From contig JAAEMX010000441.1 in assembly GCA_024225035.1 (NCBI GenBank), positions 1 to 64,000 of the forward strand: a stretch of DNA of 64,000 nucleotides, read 5' to 3'. The translations under genes were made by a program, and so were the position numbers. This stretch comes from Lentisphaerota bacterium. GTDB lineage: Bacteria; Verrucomicrobiota; Lentisphaeria; Victivallales; Victivallaceae. Shown one piece after another: positions 18,181 to 26,830 of the stretch; within the stretch, counting starts at the first letter, position 1; the number at the start of each line of letters is the position of its first letter. Below the pieces are notes generated by a model. That model made no database searches, had not been told where the DNA came from, and saw nothing but the letters and a program-made list of their open reading frames with translations.

Positions 18181-19086
18181 TTAGAACAATTTGCCTGGAT
18201 AATGACCTTTTGCTACGAGTTCTTTAATACTTGCGACAACCATTGGTTTGTCTTCGCGATAGGTAATGCCGAACCAGTTGTCCTCAGAAGTCATTACTTT
18301 GACATCGGCTTTACCTTTTTTGATCAGGGTGTCAACTACGGATGGAATAAAGAATTCGGATTTCATCTCCTGCCCATGTTCTTTCAGGAAGTCAGCAAAC
18401 ATTTCATCCATGTAGTCAAACAGGGAAGGGGTGAACCCCCACATATTAAGAGAGACAACTTCATCACCTGAAAATTCAACAACGCTGCCATCCTGCATAT
18501 GACTTTTTGCGGCATTTCCATTGCGCTCTATTTTGAGGTGCTCAACAACTTCTTTAAGGTTACCGTCAGCATCGCCTTCGCAGACTCCGCGCGATACAGT
18601 GCCATTGTCAGAGAGTGTGTTGCGCATGATGAAACCGCACATTGAAAATGCCAATTTATCACCGTCATGTGAACTGCTAAGATAATCTGCAAGTAATTTA
18701 AACCCGTGTCTGCCATAGAAATCATCACTGTTGATTACGGCAAAAGGCTCCTTGACAACATCCTTGCACATTAGAACGGCATGACCTGTTCCCCATGGTT
18801 TCTCCCGCCCTTCTGGTACACAGAATCCTTCCGGTAATGCATCAAGCTGCTGGAAAGCGTATTCTACTTTGATTTTTCCAGCATAGCGTGAACCAACAGC
18901 TTCCTTAAAAGCGGTTTCAATATCACGACGAATGATAAAAACCACTTTACCGAATCCAGCCCGAATAGCGTCATAAATTGAGTAATCAATGATTGTTTCG
19001 CCTGAAGGGCCGACTTGGTCAAGCTGCTTCAAACCGCCGTAGCGGCTGCCCATACCTGCTGCCAGTACTACAAGTGTTGGTTTCAT
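18181..19086 (-). CDS. sugar-1-phosphate nucleotidyltransferase
   Basis: Nucleotidyltransferase of 301 residues with the family signature LAAGMGSRYGGLKQLD at residues 8-23, the PWGTGHAV segment, and the catalytic metal Asp in VINSDDFYG. It would activate a hexose- or HexNAc-1-phosphate to an NDP-sugar. Genes of this type often pair with NahK-like kinases. In this operon it fits the step between kinase and epimerase, replacing the LnpC uridylyltransferase of bifidobacteria. The nucleotide used is not evident. Confidence 0.85.
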   Translation of the reverse strand: MKPTLVVLAAGMGSRYGGLKQLDQVGPSGETIIDYSIYDAIRAGFGKVVFIIRRDIETAFKEAVGSRYAGKIKVEYAFQQLDALPEGFCVPEGREKPWGTGHAVLMCKDVVKEPFAVINSDDFYGRHGFKLLADYLSSSHDGDKLAFSMCGFIMRNTLSDNGTVSRGVCEGDADGNLKEVVEHLKIERNGNAAKSHMQDGSVVEFSGDEVVSLNMWGFTPSLFDYMDEMFADFLKEHGQEMKSEFFIPSVVDTLIKKGKADVKVMTSEDNWFGITYREDKPMVVASIKELVAKGHYPGKLF

Positions 19087-19129
19087 GTTTAGTATTCCGT
19101 TTTCTGTTTTGAATAATATATTAAAAAAG

Positions 19130-20122
19130 TTATGATGATTCTCTTAAAACTAAGTCACATTCAACGTGTTGAGTGGGGCAAATTTCACCGTTAATATTCC
19201 GCAGAATCATATCGACAGCCTGTGTGCCTATCGTTGAAAGCCGCAGTGATACAGATGACAATGCCGGAACAAAAAAGCGAGATGGCCTGATGTCATCAAA
19301 TCCAATTACTGCAATATCTTCGGGAATTTTAACATCATTGGATTTTGCCGCACTGATAAACCCCATAGCGATTGCGTCATTAGCGCAGAGGACACAGTCT
19401 ATATGCCGATTTGAATTTATGACTTTTAAAAATGCATCGGCTCCAGCTCTGAATCCATGCCCGCAGTGAGTAATGAATATCTGATCTTCTGTTAATTTTA
19501 ATCCGTTTAGAAAACCCTGCTTTTTGGGGGTGTCAAGGTATCCGCCGATATAGGCCGGATGGCAACGTTTTATTTTTCGGAAATAGCTGCCGGCAAGGCT
19601 TGCTCCATGTTCGTTGTCGAACTGAACCGCATTTTTGTCAATGCCGACCATATGACCGATTAATACATATGGAATATTAACAGACTTAGCTGTTTCAAAC
19701 AGTATGTCAGATCCTTTAGATCCAGATACTATTACTACGCCGCCCATGCCACCGCTCAGGATTTTTTCCCGGCATGATTCAATGATATCTTCTCCAAATA
19801 ACCCCGGAAATGGGTTTACCTGCAGGGTCTTACCTGCCATTTGCAGTCTGCTGTTCAGACCGAACATTATTTCATCTATAAAATAGTCAGGTTCTTCGCT
19901 GTTGATTACCGGATAGAACAATCCTATAGTTGAGTTGTCATTGCCGCCAAGACTTTTTGCATGAAAATTGGCATAATAACCGAGCTCAACGGCTTTGTCC
20001 AGAATATACTGACGGGTTTTTTCGCTGATTCTTCCCTTAGTGCTGAATGCGCGGGAGACTGTGGCGGTTGATACCCCAAGCTTACTGGCAAATTCTTTAA
20101 TTGTTATCTTTCCATGCAACAT
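19130..20122 (-). CDS. LacI family transcriptional regulator
   Basis: Repressor of about 330 residues: HTH ITIKEFASKLGVSTATVSRAF at the N-terminus, then a periplasmic-binding-protein-type effector domain ending with IAVIGFDDI and typical C-terminal strands. I chose ATG 20122 because the HTH then starts at residue 5; the longer frame from 20164 would run through an operator palindrome. It heads the nucleotidyltransferase-kinase-epimerase set and diverges from the ROK kinase-nagA pair. Two identical-arm operators in the divergent space make autoregulation and control of both arms likely. Confidence 0.9.
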   Translation of the reverse strand: MLHGKITIKEFASKLGVSTATVSRAFSTKGRISEKTRQYILDKAVELGYYANFHAKSLGGNDNSTIGLFYPVINSEEPDYFIDEIMFGLNSRLQMAGKTLQVNPFPGLFGEDIIESCREKILSGGMGGVVIVSGSKGSDILFETAKSVNIPYVLIGHMVGIDKNAVQFDNEHGASLAGSYFRKIKRCHPAYIGGYLDTPKKQGFLNGLKLTEDQIFITHCGHGFRAGADAFLKVINSNRHIDCVLCANDAIAMGFISAAKSNDVKIPEDIAVIGFDDIRPSRFFVPALSSVSLRLSTIGTQAVDMILRNINGEICPTQHVECDLVLRESS

Positions 20123-20146
20123 TATTTTCACTATCTTGTTTTTTTT

Positions 20147-20162
20147 GCGTAACCGTTTACGC
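20147..20162. promoter_or_regulatory. LacI-type operator 1, GCGTAACCGTTTACGC
   Basis: Near-perfect 16-base palindrome with CG-type centre (one mismatch pair), immediately upstream of the LacI gene start. Its half-site GCGTAA(A)/TTTACGC is shared with operator 2. LacI-family sites commonly have such even-numbered central-CG palindromes. Confidence 0.7.
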
Positions 20163-20214
20163 ATTATATTTTATACGATTCTATCGAAAAAATCAACTGT
20201 TTTAAGAAAAAATT

Positions 20215-20230
20215 GCGTAAATGTTTACGC
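20215..20230. promoter_or_regulatory. LacI-type operator 2, GCGTAAATGTTTACGC
   Basis: Palindrome with perfect GCGTAAA/TTTACGC arms, centred 68 bases from operator 1 and about 140 bases upstream of the ROK gene. A pair at this spacing would allow cooperative or looping repression of both divergent units. Confidence 0.7.
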
Positions 20231-20366
20231 TGTACTGGAAAAAATATATTAAGTCATTATATTAGTAAGTTAAACGCAGTTGATATAGAAATATATTAAT
20301 TTTTTTAGATTATACTAAAGCAGTTTAATAAATCGGAATATTTACATAAAAACTCAAGGTGGCGCA

Positions 20367-21758
20367 ATGCAGTTGCAGATTAAATCAATGTTTACGCCTG
20401 AACTGGATCCAGGATTCGTTCCGGCAGTACTTTGGAACCGTGAATACAGTCGCCAGGTAAAGGCCTCGGGTCAAGGCCAGCCGTTGGTTATAGCACTCGA
20501 ACGCAGTAGTGGAACAACTTCTACTCTGAACACAGAAATCTTTCCTCATAAAGGCGAATATATTGATGTAAATATCAAATATGTAGAACGCATGATTAAG
20601 TTTCTGCTCTGGGTTAAAGGCGGATTTCGCGTGACAATTGCGGGTTGTAAAGCAATTGCTGATGACATTAGAGATATTTATTCTGCAGAGGGCGTCAGAG
20701 CATTTGATTTCGATATAATGGGCAAAAAAATTTACGGTGAAACCTTTGAGATAGTTGCCTGTGACCTGGCAGATGCTCCGACTTCTCATGAAATTCAGGT
20801 GAAGCTTGGCGGCAATATGAATGGCTGCAGAATTGGGTTTGACCTTGGTGGTTCAGACCGAAAGTGCGCCGCTGTTATTGATGGTAAAGTTGTGCATACT
20901 GAAGAGGTCGAATGGGATCCTTACTTTGAAAAAGACCCGGAGTACCACAAGCAGGGAATTCGTGATTCACTGCATCGGGCAGCCGAAAAACTGCCGAGAG
21001 TTGATGCCATTGGGGGGAGCGCGGCAGGTGTTTATGTTGATAATAAACCGCGTATAGCTTCTTTATTCCGCGGTGTAAGTGCCAAAGACTGGAAGGAACA
21101 TGTACTTCCGGTATTTGAAAATATCCAGAAAGAGTATAATGTGCCTATAGTAGTCGCAAATGATGGAGATGTTACCGCACTGGCTGGAGCAATTTCAATG
21201 GAATCAAATGGCGTGCTGGGTGTCGCCATGGGAACCAGTGAAGCTGTAGGTTATGTAAATCTTGACGGCAATATCACTGATTGGCTCAATGAACTGGCAT
21301 TTGTTCCGGTTGATTACCGTGAAAACGGTCCTGTTGATGAGTGGTCTGGTGATATCGGTTGCGGAGTACAGTTTTTCTCACAGCAGGCTGTCGCACGACT
21401 AGCCCCATTAGCTGGTATCAAATTTGCTGATGGAATGCCTTTCCCTGAGCAACTAGTAGAAGTTCAGAAGCTGATGGCTGAAGGTGACGAAAGAGCTGCG
21501 GCAATTTACCGGACTATTGGAGTTTGTTTTGGGTATGCTATCGCTACATATGCGCAAGCTTATGACATTCGTTTGCTGCTTATCCTTGGTCGGGTTACCT
21601 CCGGAAAAGGCGGCGAAATAATTCTGGAGAAAGCCGAAGAAGTGCTCAAAGGCGAGTTCCCGGAACTTGCGGAACAGATTGAATTCCGTACTCCGGATGA
21701 AAAATTTAAACGTCATGGTCAGGCGGTAATCGCTGCCAGCCTGCCAAGCATTGCATAA
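20367..21758 (+). CDS. ROK family sugar kinase, probable GlcNAc/glucose kinase
   Basis: ROK-fold kinase of 463 residues. The ATP phosphate loop GFDLGGSDRK is at 157-166, and the catalytic Asp is in VVANDGDVT (D266). The usual ROK domain is preceded by about 150 extra residues of unknown role, and the classical CxCGxxGC zinc motif is not obvious, making it an atypical member. It starts at ATG 20367 with AAGGTGG upstream and is followed 11 bases later by nagA, so its product is likely GlcNAc-6-phosphate. Divergent from the LacI regulator with two operators between. Confidence 0.85.
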   Translation: MQLQIKSMFTPELDPGFVPAVLWNREYSRQVKASGQGQPLVIALERSSGTTSTLNTEIFPHKGEYIDVNIKYVERMIKFLLWVKGGFRVTIAGCKAIADDIRDIYSAEGVRAFDFDIMGKKIYGETFEIVACDLADAPTSHEIQVKLGGNMNGCRIGFDLGGSDRKCAAVIDGKVVHTEEVEWDPYFEKDPEYHKQGIRDSLHRAAEKLPRVDAIGGSAAGVYVDNKPRIASLFRGVSAKDWKEHVLPVFENIQKEYNVPIVVANDGDVTALAGAISMESNGVLGVAMGTSEAVGYVNLDGNITDWLNELAFVPVDYRENGPVDEWSGDIGCGVQFFSQQAVARLAPLAGIKFADGMPFPEQLVEVQKLMAEGDERAAAIYRTIGVCFGYAIATYAQAYDIRLLLILGRVTSGKGGEIILEKAEEVLKGEFPELAEQIEFRTPDEKFKRHGQAVIAASLPSIA

Positions 21759-21769
21759 CGAGTAGGAAT

Positions 21770-22915
21770 ATGTCAATTTTAATTAAAAACTGTCACATAA
21801 TCTCACCGGATATGGAGATTGAGTCCGGCGCGGTTTTGATTAATGGTAAATTTGTTGATGCGATATATACCGCATCTGATGAACTGCCGATTGCTGATGA
21901 GGTCATAGATGCTGAGGGTCAAAAGTTGACTCCCGGATTCATTGATGTTCATTGTCATGGACGTTCAGGATATGATTTTACAGATGCTGACAATGAAGGC
22001 ATGCGCACCATTGCTGTGGACAAACTCAAAGAAGGTGTTACTACTCTTCTGCCGACCACCCTTACTTTGCCTGAGGAAATGCTTGCAGCTTCTTTAAAGA
22101 CTGCAAAAGAATATATAGATTCCGATGTAAAAGGCTGCAAAGTACCAGGCGTGCATTTGGAAGGCCCTTTTATTAACTGCAATTGTCTCGGAGCGCAAAA
22201 CCCTGACTATGTAAGGCAACCGGATATTGAAGAAGTCAAACGACTCAGTTCAATCTTTCCAGTGCTTAAAGTGTCCTATGCTGCAGAAGTAGAAGGCGGT
22301 TCTCAGTTTGCCTCTCAGCTTTTGTCAGAAGGAATTACTCCATCCTGTGTACACAGCGGTAGCAGCTATGCGGACTTTGCCGAAGCCAAACGTCATGGAT
22401 TATGCAATTTGAGCCACTTCTGCAATCAGATGACTCCTTTGCATCACCGTGATATAGGTTTGGTTGGCGCAGGTTTACTGCATGATGACGTATTTATTGA
22501 GTTTATCTGCGACAAACTGCATATTTGTCCTGAAATGATTAAGCTGGTATTTAAGATTAAAGGTAGTAATACTGTTCAGTTGATAACCGATGCTATGCGT
22601 GCGGCCGGAATGCCTGAGGGTGAATATGACCTTGGTGGCCTTAAGGTTATTGTCAAGGATAACGCCGCCAGATTGAAGTCAAACGGGGCGCTTGCCGGTA
22701 GCACTTTGCTGCTGAATGATGCATTGCGTAATGTTTATGAAATAACCGGTATAGCTTTGTCCGAACTAATCAAAGCTACTTCCTGGAATCAGGCGTGTTC
22801 TCTCGGCCTGACCAAGCTGGGAAAAGTTCAACCGGGTTTTTATGCAGACTTAGTACTGGTTGATGATGATTTCAAACCGATTAAAGTCTTTGTTGATGGT
22901 GAACAACGTCTTTAA
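21770..22915 (+). CDS. nagA: N-acetylglucosamine-6-phosphate deacetylase
   Basis: Amidohydrolase of 381 residues, the NagA length. Visible are H61-x-H63 in DVHCHG, metal ligand E131 in GVHLEGPF, H195, H216 in LCNLSHFCNQM and the catalytic D274 in LITDAM. It removes acetate from GlcNAc-6-phosphate to give NagB its substrate. It lies 11 bases after the ROK kinase and ends at a strong terminator. Confidence 0.96.
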   Translation: MSILIKNCHIISPDMEIESGAVLINGKFVDAIYTASDELPIADEVIDAEGQKLTPGFIDVHCHGRSGYDFTDADNEGMRTIAVDKLKEGVTTLLPTTLTLPEEMLAASLKTAKEYIDSDVKGCKVPGVHLEGPFINCNCLGAQNPDYVRQPDIEEVKRLSSIFPVLKVSYAAEVEGGSQFASQLLSEGITPSCVHSGSSYADFAEAKRHGLCNLSHFCNQMTPLHHRDIGLVGAGLLHDDVFIEFICDKLHICPEMIKLVFKIKGSNTVQLITDAMRAAGMPEGEYDLGGLKVIVKDNAARLKSNGALAGSTLLLNDALRNVYEITGIALSELIKATSWNQACSLGLTKLGKVQPGFYADLVLVDDDFKPIKVFVDGEQRL

Positions 22916-22935
22916 TTGTTTGTTATAGGGTTCGA

Positions 22936-22970
22936 GAGCGGCGAAAGCCGCTCGCTTTCTTATTTTTTAA
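22936..22970 (+). terminator. terminator of the ROK-nagA operon
   Basis: Stem GAGCGGC/GCCGCTC with GAAA tetraloop (22936-22953) and a T-rich tail to 22970. The convergent kinase-like gene ends at 22971. Confidence 0.85.
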
Positions 22971-24374
22971 TCAACTACCTGAAAATGTTTTTAAATTGTC
23001 GTGTGTGAGGTTTCTTTTTAAACCAACACCTATATACTGACCAATATAATTTTTTAGAGCTGCATTTTTGTTTACAACGTTCAAGCACATTTTTGATGAA
23101 CTGGACCTCATTATTCCAACTGGATTTCTACATGAGATTGCATTAGCCACCACTTTTTTAAGAGATTTGCAATACTCAGGAAAAGATATTTGAGCTGGAT
23201 AACTGAGATGGCGTCTCATTTTGTTGAATAAGCGTGTCTTTTCAGTTTTTTTATAAGACATAGTGCTCATTCCAAATTGGCATAAATCATTTAGTGATCT
23301 CAGTTGGCTTTTTTCTGAGTTATTGACATAATAGCGGTCGCTGTAATTCCCTTCGTAAAAAAAGGAGGTATAGTCATTTGAAAAAGCTCTAAACATATTC
23401 CCGGTATTTAATTTTATATGATTATTATTCAATAAATTCATCAGTGCATTTCCATAGTTGCTAATGCGTTTATAAACATAATCTTTTGAATATTTGCCGT
23501 CCAGCAGAAGCATCGACAGACGATGCAATGGGTAGTGTTTTGCTTGTTTTTTCGAGGAATCTTTACGGTAATGGTTTCTTTTGAACGATTCCATGCATCC
23601 GCTTATTGCTTTTCTGTTGAAGAAGTATTTCAGGTCTTTTAACTTTTGATTTCGGGTACATTGTGTTCTTGATTTACCGAAATCAAACGCTTTTACAGCT
23701 GGCCAGTCATTCCTGTCCCAGATAATTTTTACATTGCCCATATGAAGGTCACCATGCATGACATTTTTACGGTATATGTAATAATGAATGTAAAATAGTT
23801 GGTGTATTATTGCCGTCAGGACGTTACGTAATCCGGCATAATTATCATCGGTTACTTTATTATTTGATAGTGATTCTTTTACTCGTGTGACGTATTTATG
23901 TAAATATTCGTAATCGTTATACAAAGAAAATCTTCTAAATTTTTTTACAAAACTGTGCCTTTGCGGAATATTATCGTAATCATTTTCCATAAAGATATTT
24001 TGAAATGAGTAAAATGCTTTTCTCTCTGTGCAATTTCCCAAAGCCATTTTCATTCTGTCTTCTTTAACGTAATCTGAGAAACCTTCTTTATCCTTTGCGT
24101 ATACTAATCCTTGTTTCTTAAAAAAACACTTATGCACTCCGCCGTTGTCCGGTATGTGTTGAGGGAAAGAGCGCTCGTAGTTTGCCGCCTGATCTTCAAG
24201 GGCTACATTCCCACGATGATTTATTGTTTCCATATATAGCGGCATCTTATCTTGTTCACCAATGTACTCTATTTCTGCATTATTTGAGCTTATAAAACAA
24301 GTATGTAATGAAAGATGAGCAAGACCTCGTGGAGTGCTTGGAAAACGTTTTTTGCATTGAGTACATTTGAACAT
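22971..24374 (-). CDS. C2H2-type zinc finger fused to a protein kinase-fold domain
   Basis: Unusual 467-residue protein. Residues 4-24 fit a classical C2H2 finger exactly in spacing: C-x2-C-x12-H-x3-H with F at the usual place (CTQCKKRF...HLSLH). The rest has a kinase fold signature: NVMHGDLHMGN (catalytic HGD-x4-N) followed by KAFDFGKS (DFG metal loop), about residues 206-235. It is rich in Tyr, Asn, Lys and Arg. I do not recognise a named family; RIO-, HipA- or lipopolysaccharide-kinase-like relatives are possible. It is monocistronic, between nagA and a long AT-rich gap, and AT-richer than its neighbours, which hints at transfer. Confidence 0.75.
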   Translation of the reverse strand: MFKCTQCKKRFPSTPRGLAHLSLHTCFISSNNAEIEYIGEQDKMPLYMETINHRGNVALEDQAANYERSFPQHIPDNGGVHKCFFKKQGLVYAKDKEGFSDYVKEDRMKMALGNCTERKAFYSFQNIFMENDYDNIPQRHSFVKKFRRFSLYNDYEYLHKYVTRVKESLSNNKVTDDNYAGLRNVLTAIIHQLFYIHYYIYRKNVMHGDLHMGNVKIIWDRNDWPAVKAFDFGKSRTQCTRNQKLKDLKYFFNRKAISGCMESFKRNHYRKDSSKKQAKHYPLHRLSMLLLDGKYSKDYVYKRISNYGNALMNLLNNNHIKLNTGNMFRAFSNDYTSFFYEGNYSDRYYVNNSEKSQLRSLNDLCQFGMSTMSYKKTEKTRLFNKMRRHLSYPAQISFPEYCKSLKKVVANAISCRNPVGIMRSSSSKMCLNVVNKNAALKNYIGQYIGVGLKRNLTHDNLKTFSGS

Positions 24375-24784
24375 TTTACTATCCTTTTTGATTTTGGATC
24401 AAGAAACCATAAACTGATTCTTAACTAAATTTTAGATACAAGGACAGAGGATTTCTAGAAAGGCTTCAGGCTGCATTATTATACACAGTTAAGAGTCGAA
24501 AATAACGTTTAAGTCCACATAATGAACATGGTTCAGCTGCAATCCTCTAAGAATAATTACTACCAAGATATTAGTACACTAATGATAATATAATGTTTCG
24601 TCATTTTACTTGTTTTTGTGTTAAATTTACATTAAAATTACTTACTTTTGATATTTGTAATACTAAAGCGCTTTATTGTTATATTTATATCTACTCTAAT
24701 TTAAGGGTGAGGTATAAGAAAGTGTTGATTTTATTCATGAAATATAGTACAATCAAATATCCACTAAAAATTAAGGCGGTTGGT
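24375..24784. other. AT-rich intergenic region
   Basis: No convincing gene. It must hold the promoter of the kinase-fold gene (leftward) and of the tandem secreted protein gene (rightward). AGAGGATT near 24445 and its complement AATCCTCT near 24541 form an 8-base inverted repeat about 90 bases apart, of uncertain meaning. Confidence 0.4.
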
Positions 24785-25654
24785 ATGTCGATTCATATAA
24801 TAGCCTTAACCATGCTATTGGCTGTAACTACAGCTTTAAGTACTTATGCTGCCGGAGATTTATTTGAATCAGGAACCCCGACAGATGAAGCGGCTGTTAA
24901 AGCTTAGAAGACTAAAGCTAAAATCAAATTCAGTCCTGAAGAAAAATGCAATGGGCAAAGCAGTTTTGAAGCCGACGAACCGAATGCATGGTGTTATTCA
25001 AAAGATTTTATTCCAGTTAGCGCCGATAAAAAATACCAACTTTCCGGTTTGGCAAAGGCTAATGGCGAGAGTAACGGCAGGTTTTATTTAGGACTCATTT
25101 TGTATGATGGTAGCAAGCGTTTTATTTCACGCCATAAAGTTAATGCCATGGTCGATACAGAAACAGGATTGATTGCTGATGCTAAAAAAGGCGACACAAC
25201 AATTGTTTTAAAAAATTGTAAAAATTGGGATAAATACAAAAGGTTACTCAAAAGAGGTTCTGGCATAGTATGTTTTAATGCTCAGAAGGATTTTTCTGAT
25301 TTGCCAAACAGCAATTATGAAATGATCAAATCTGCAGAAAAAGAAGAAGATCATTACCTGATTACTTTAAGAAGACCTCTAAAGAAAAGTATAGATGCAG
25401 GTACCAGAGTAAGATTGCATATCAAAAGTGGCGGCTACATGTATTGTGCCTCAGCCGGTAAAAAGCTTACTAAAGATTGGAAGAAGTTTTCAGCTGAAAT
25501 TTCTGGAGTAGCTGTTAAAGGAGTACCTAACGATAAATTTTGGCCAGGAACCAAGTTTGTGAGATTGGTTGTGATTGCTAATTACGGCAAAACTAAAGGT
25601 CCAAAAACATTCTTTACGGGAATAAAATTTAAAGAGTTAAGCAGTGATAAATAG
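24785..25654 (+). pseudogene. secreted protein paralogue 1, interrupted by an in-frame amber codon
   Basis: First of two tandem paralogues. ATG 24785 opens a clear signal peptide (IIALTMLLAVTTALSTYAAG). TAG at 24905-24907 interrupts the frame at codon 41, after which the same frame stays open to 25654. The sequence after the stop aligns well with paralogue 2 (FSPEEKC/FNPVEKC, YQLSG/YRLSG, LIADAKKGD/LIADAKFGD, FWPGTKFV/FWPGTKYV), and that alignment already begins before the first later ATG (25049). So the stop falls inside one ancestral gene. It is either inactivated, read through, or a sequencing error. Confidence 0.75.
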
Positions 25655-25673
25655 TCATTAACTGTATTTAGCC

Positions 25674-25711
25674 GTCCCGTTTTTGCTATTATGTAGAAAC
25701 GGGGCTTTTTG
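25674..25711 (+). terminator. terminator after paralogue 1
   Basis: Stem CCCGTTT/AAACGGG with a 14-base loop followed by GCTTTTTGGG. It separates the tandem paralogues, so each is a separate transcription unit. Confidence 0.65.
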
Positions 25712-25838
25712 GGTTTTGTAAGGCAAGCAGGCTGGAGCGTTTTATAAATAGACTTGCATTTTTTGGTGTCAAATGTTTTATTAATATCAGGGATTAAAGT
25801 GCATTCGTTATTTTATTTAACCATTTTAGGAGGAGAAA

Positions 25839-26717
25839 ATGAGCACTTCTTTATTCAAAAAGCTGGTTGTAGCTTCCACTTTAGTTGCAGCAATGAGCGG
25901 TTTTGCCGCAGAAAAAAATATGGTAGAATGCGGCTATGCTGTAGATGCTACTTCAGGGAATCGGTGGAAATGTAATAAGCCGCTGGTTTTTAATCCTGTC
26001 GAAAAATGCAAGGATTTATCCAGTTTTCAGGCAAATGATAAATACACTCTGGCCATATCACCTAATTTCATGAAAGTTGAAGATGGTAAAAATTACCGCC
26101 TTTCCGGTTGGTTCAAGTCAATCGGCAAAAGCCCGGCTGTTCTTTATTTTGGCCTGATCATGTATGATAAAAATGCTAATGAAATTAAACGTAAAGAAGT
26201 TACAGTGGTAAAAGACACTGACAGTCAACTGATTGCTGACGCTAAGTTTGGTGATATTGTGCTCAAGGTTTTCACCTGTGAAAAGTGGGTTATGTCTAAA
26301 AGAATGATCAATCAGAACCGCCTTTTAGTGGGTTTTGGTGCTGAAAAAGATTATTCAGACTTACCAAATCGCGATTTAGCAGGTCCTGTTGCTAAATTCG
26401 AGAAAAAAGGTAATTTTTACGAAGTAACCCTCAAGCGTCCACTGCAGAAGACCTTTGTCTCGGGAACTAAAGTTCGCCAGCAGTTGAACTACGGAGGTTA
26501 CCAGTACTGTGCCGCATTGGAAAAGACTCTTTCTGGTGAGTGGCAGGAAATGACTGCAGATATCATGGGAATAGCCAAAAAGGGCGCGCCTGACAAAATG
26601 TTCTGGCCCGGCACTAAGTATGTAAAAGTTGTGATTCTGGCTAATTACAGCATGAACAATGATGCCAAGACTCTCTTTACTGGAATTTCATTTAAAGAAG
26701 TTCCTGTTAAGAAATAA
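25839..26717 (+). CDS. secreted protein paralogue 2, possibly carbohydrate-binding-like
   Basis: Intact 292-residue exported protein with signal peptide LVVASTLVAAMSGFAAE and a strong AGGAGGAG ribosome site. The body reads as beta-rich: NYRLSGWFKSIG, LYFGLIMYD, then GGYQYC, MFWPGTKYVKVVILANY and a final LFTGISFKE. The pattern resembles beta-sandwich modules of the carbohydrate-binding (CBM) type, where WFKS and GLIMYD strands are common, but I cannot name the family. It probably arose by tandem duplication with 24785-25654. It ends at a very strong terminator. Confidence 0.8.
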   Translation: MSTSLFKKLVVASTLVAAMSGFAAEKNMVECGYAVDATSGNRWKCNKPLVFNPVEKCKDLSSFQANDKYTLAISPNFMKVEDGKNYRLSGWFKSIGKSPAVLYFGLIMYDKNANEIKRKEVTVVKDTDSQLIADAKFGDIVLKVFTCEKWVMSKRMINQNRLLVGFGAEKDYSDLPNRDLAGPVAKFEKKGNFYEVTLKRPLQKTFVSGTKVRQQLNYGGYQYCAALEKTLSGEWQEMTADIMGIAKKGAPDKMFWPGTKYVKVVILANYSMNNDAKTLFTGISFKEVPVKK

Positions 26718-26733
26718 TAGTCCTCGGATAAAT

Positions 26734-26776
26734 AAAAAACTGCGATATTTCAGATTACTGAATATCGCAGTTTTTT
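26734..26776. terminator. bidirectional terminator
   Basis: Perfect 16-base stem AAAAAACTGCGATATT/AATATCGCAGTTTTTT with an 11-base loop, between the secreted protein gene and convergent dapB. Confidence 0.93.
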
Positions 26777-26830
26777 TTATGCATAGTCAAGATAATTACA
26801 ACAGCTTGTGAAATAATTATTTGCGTGTTC

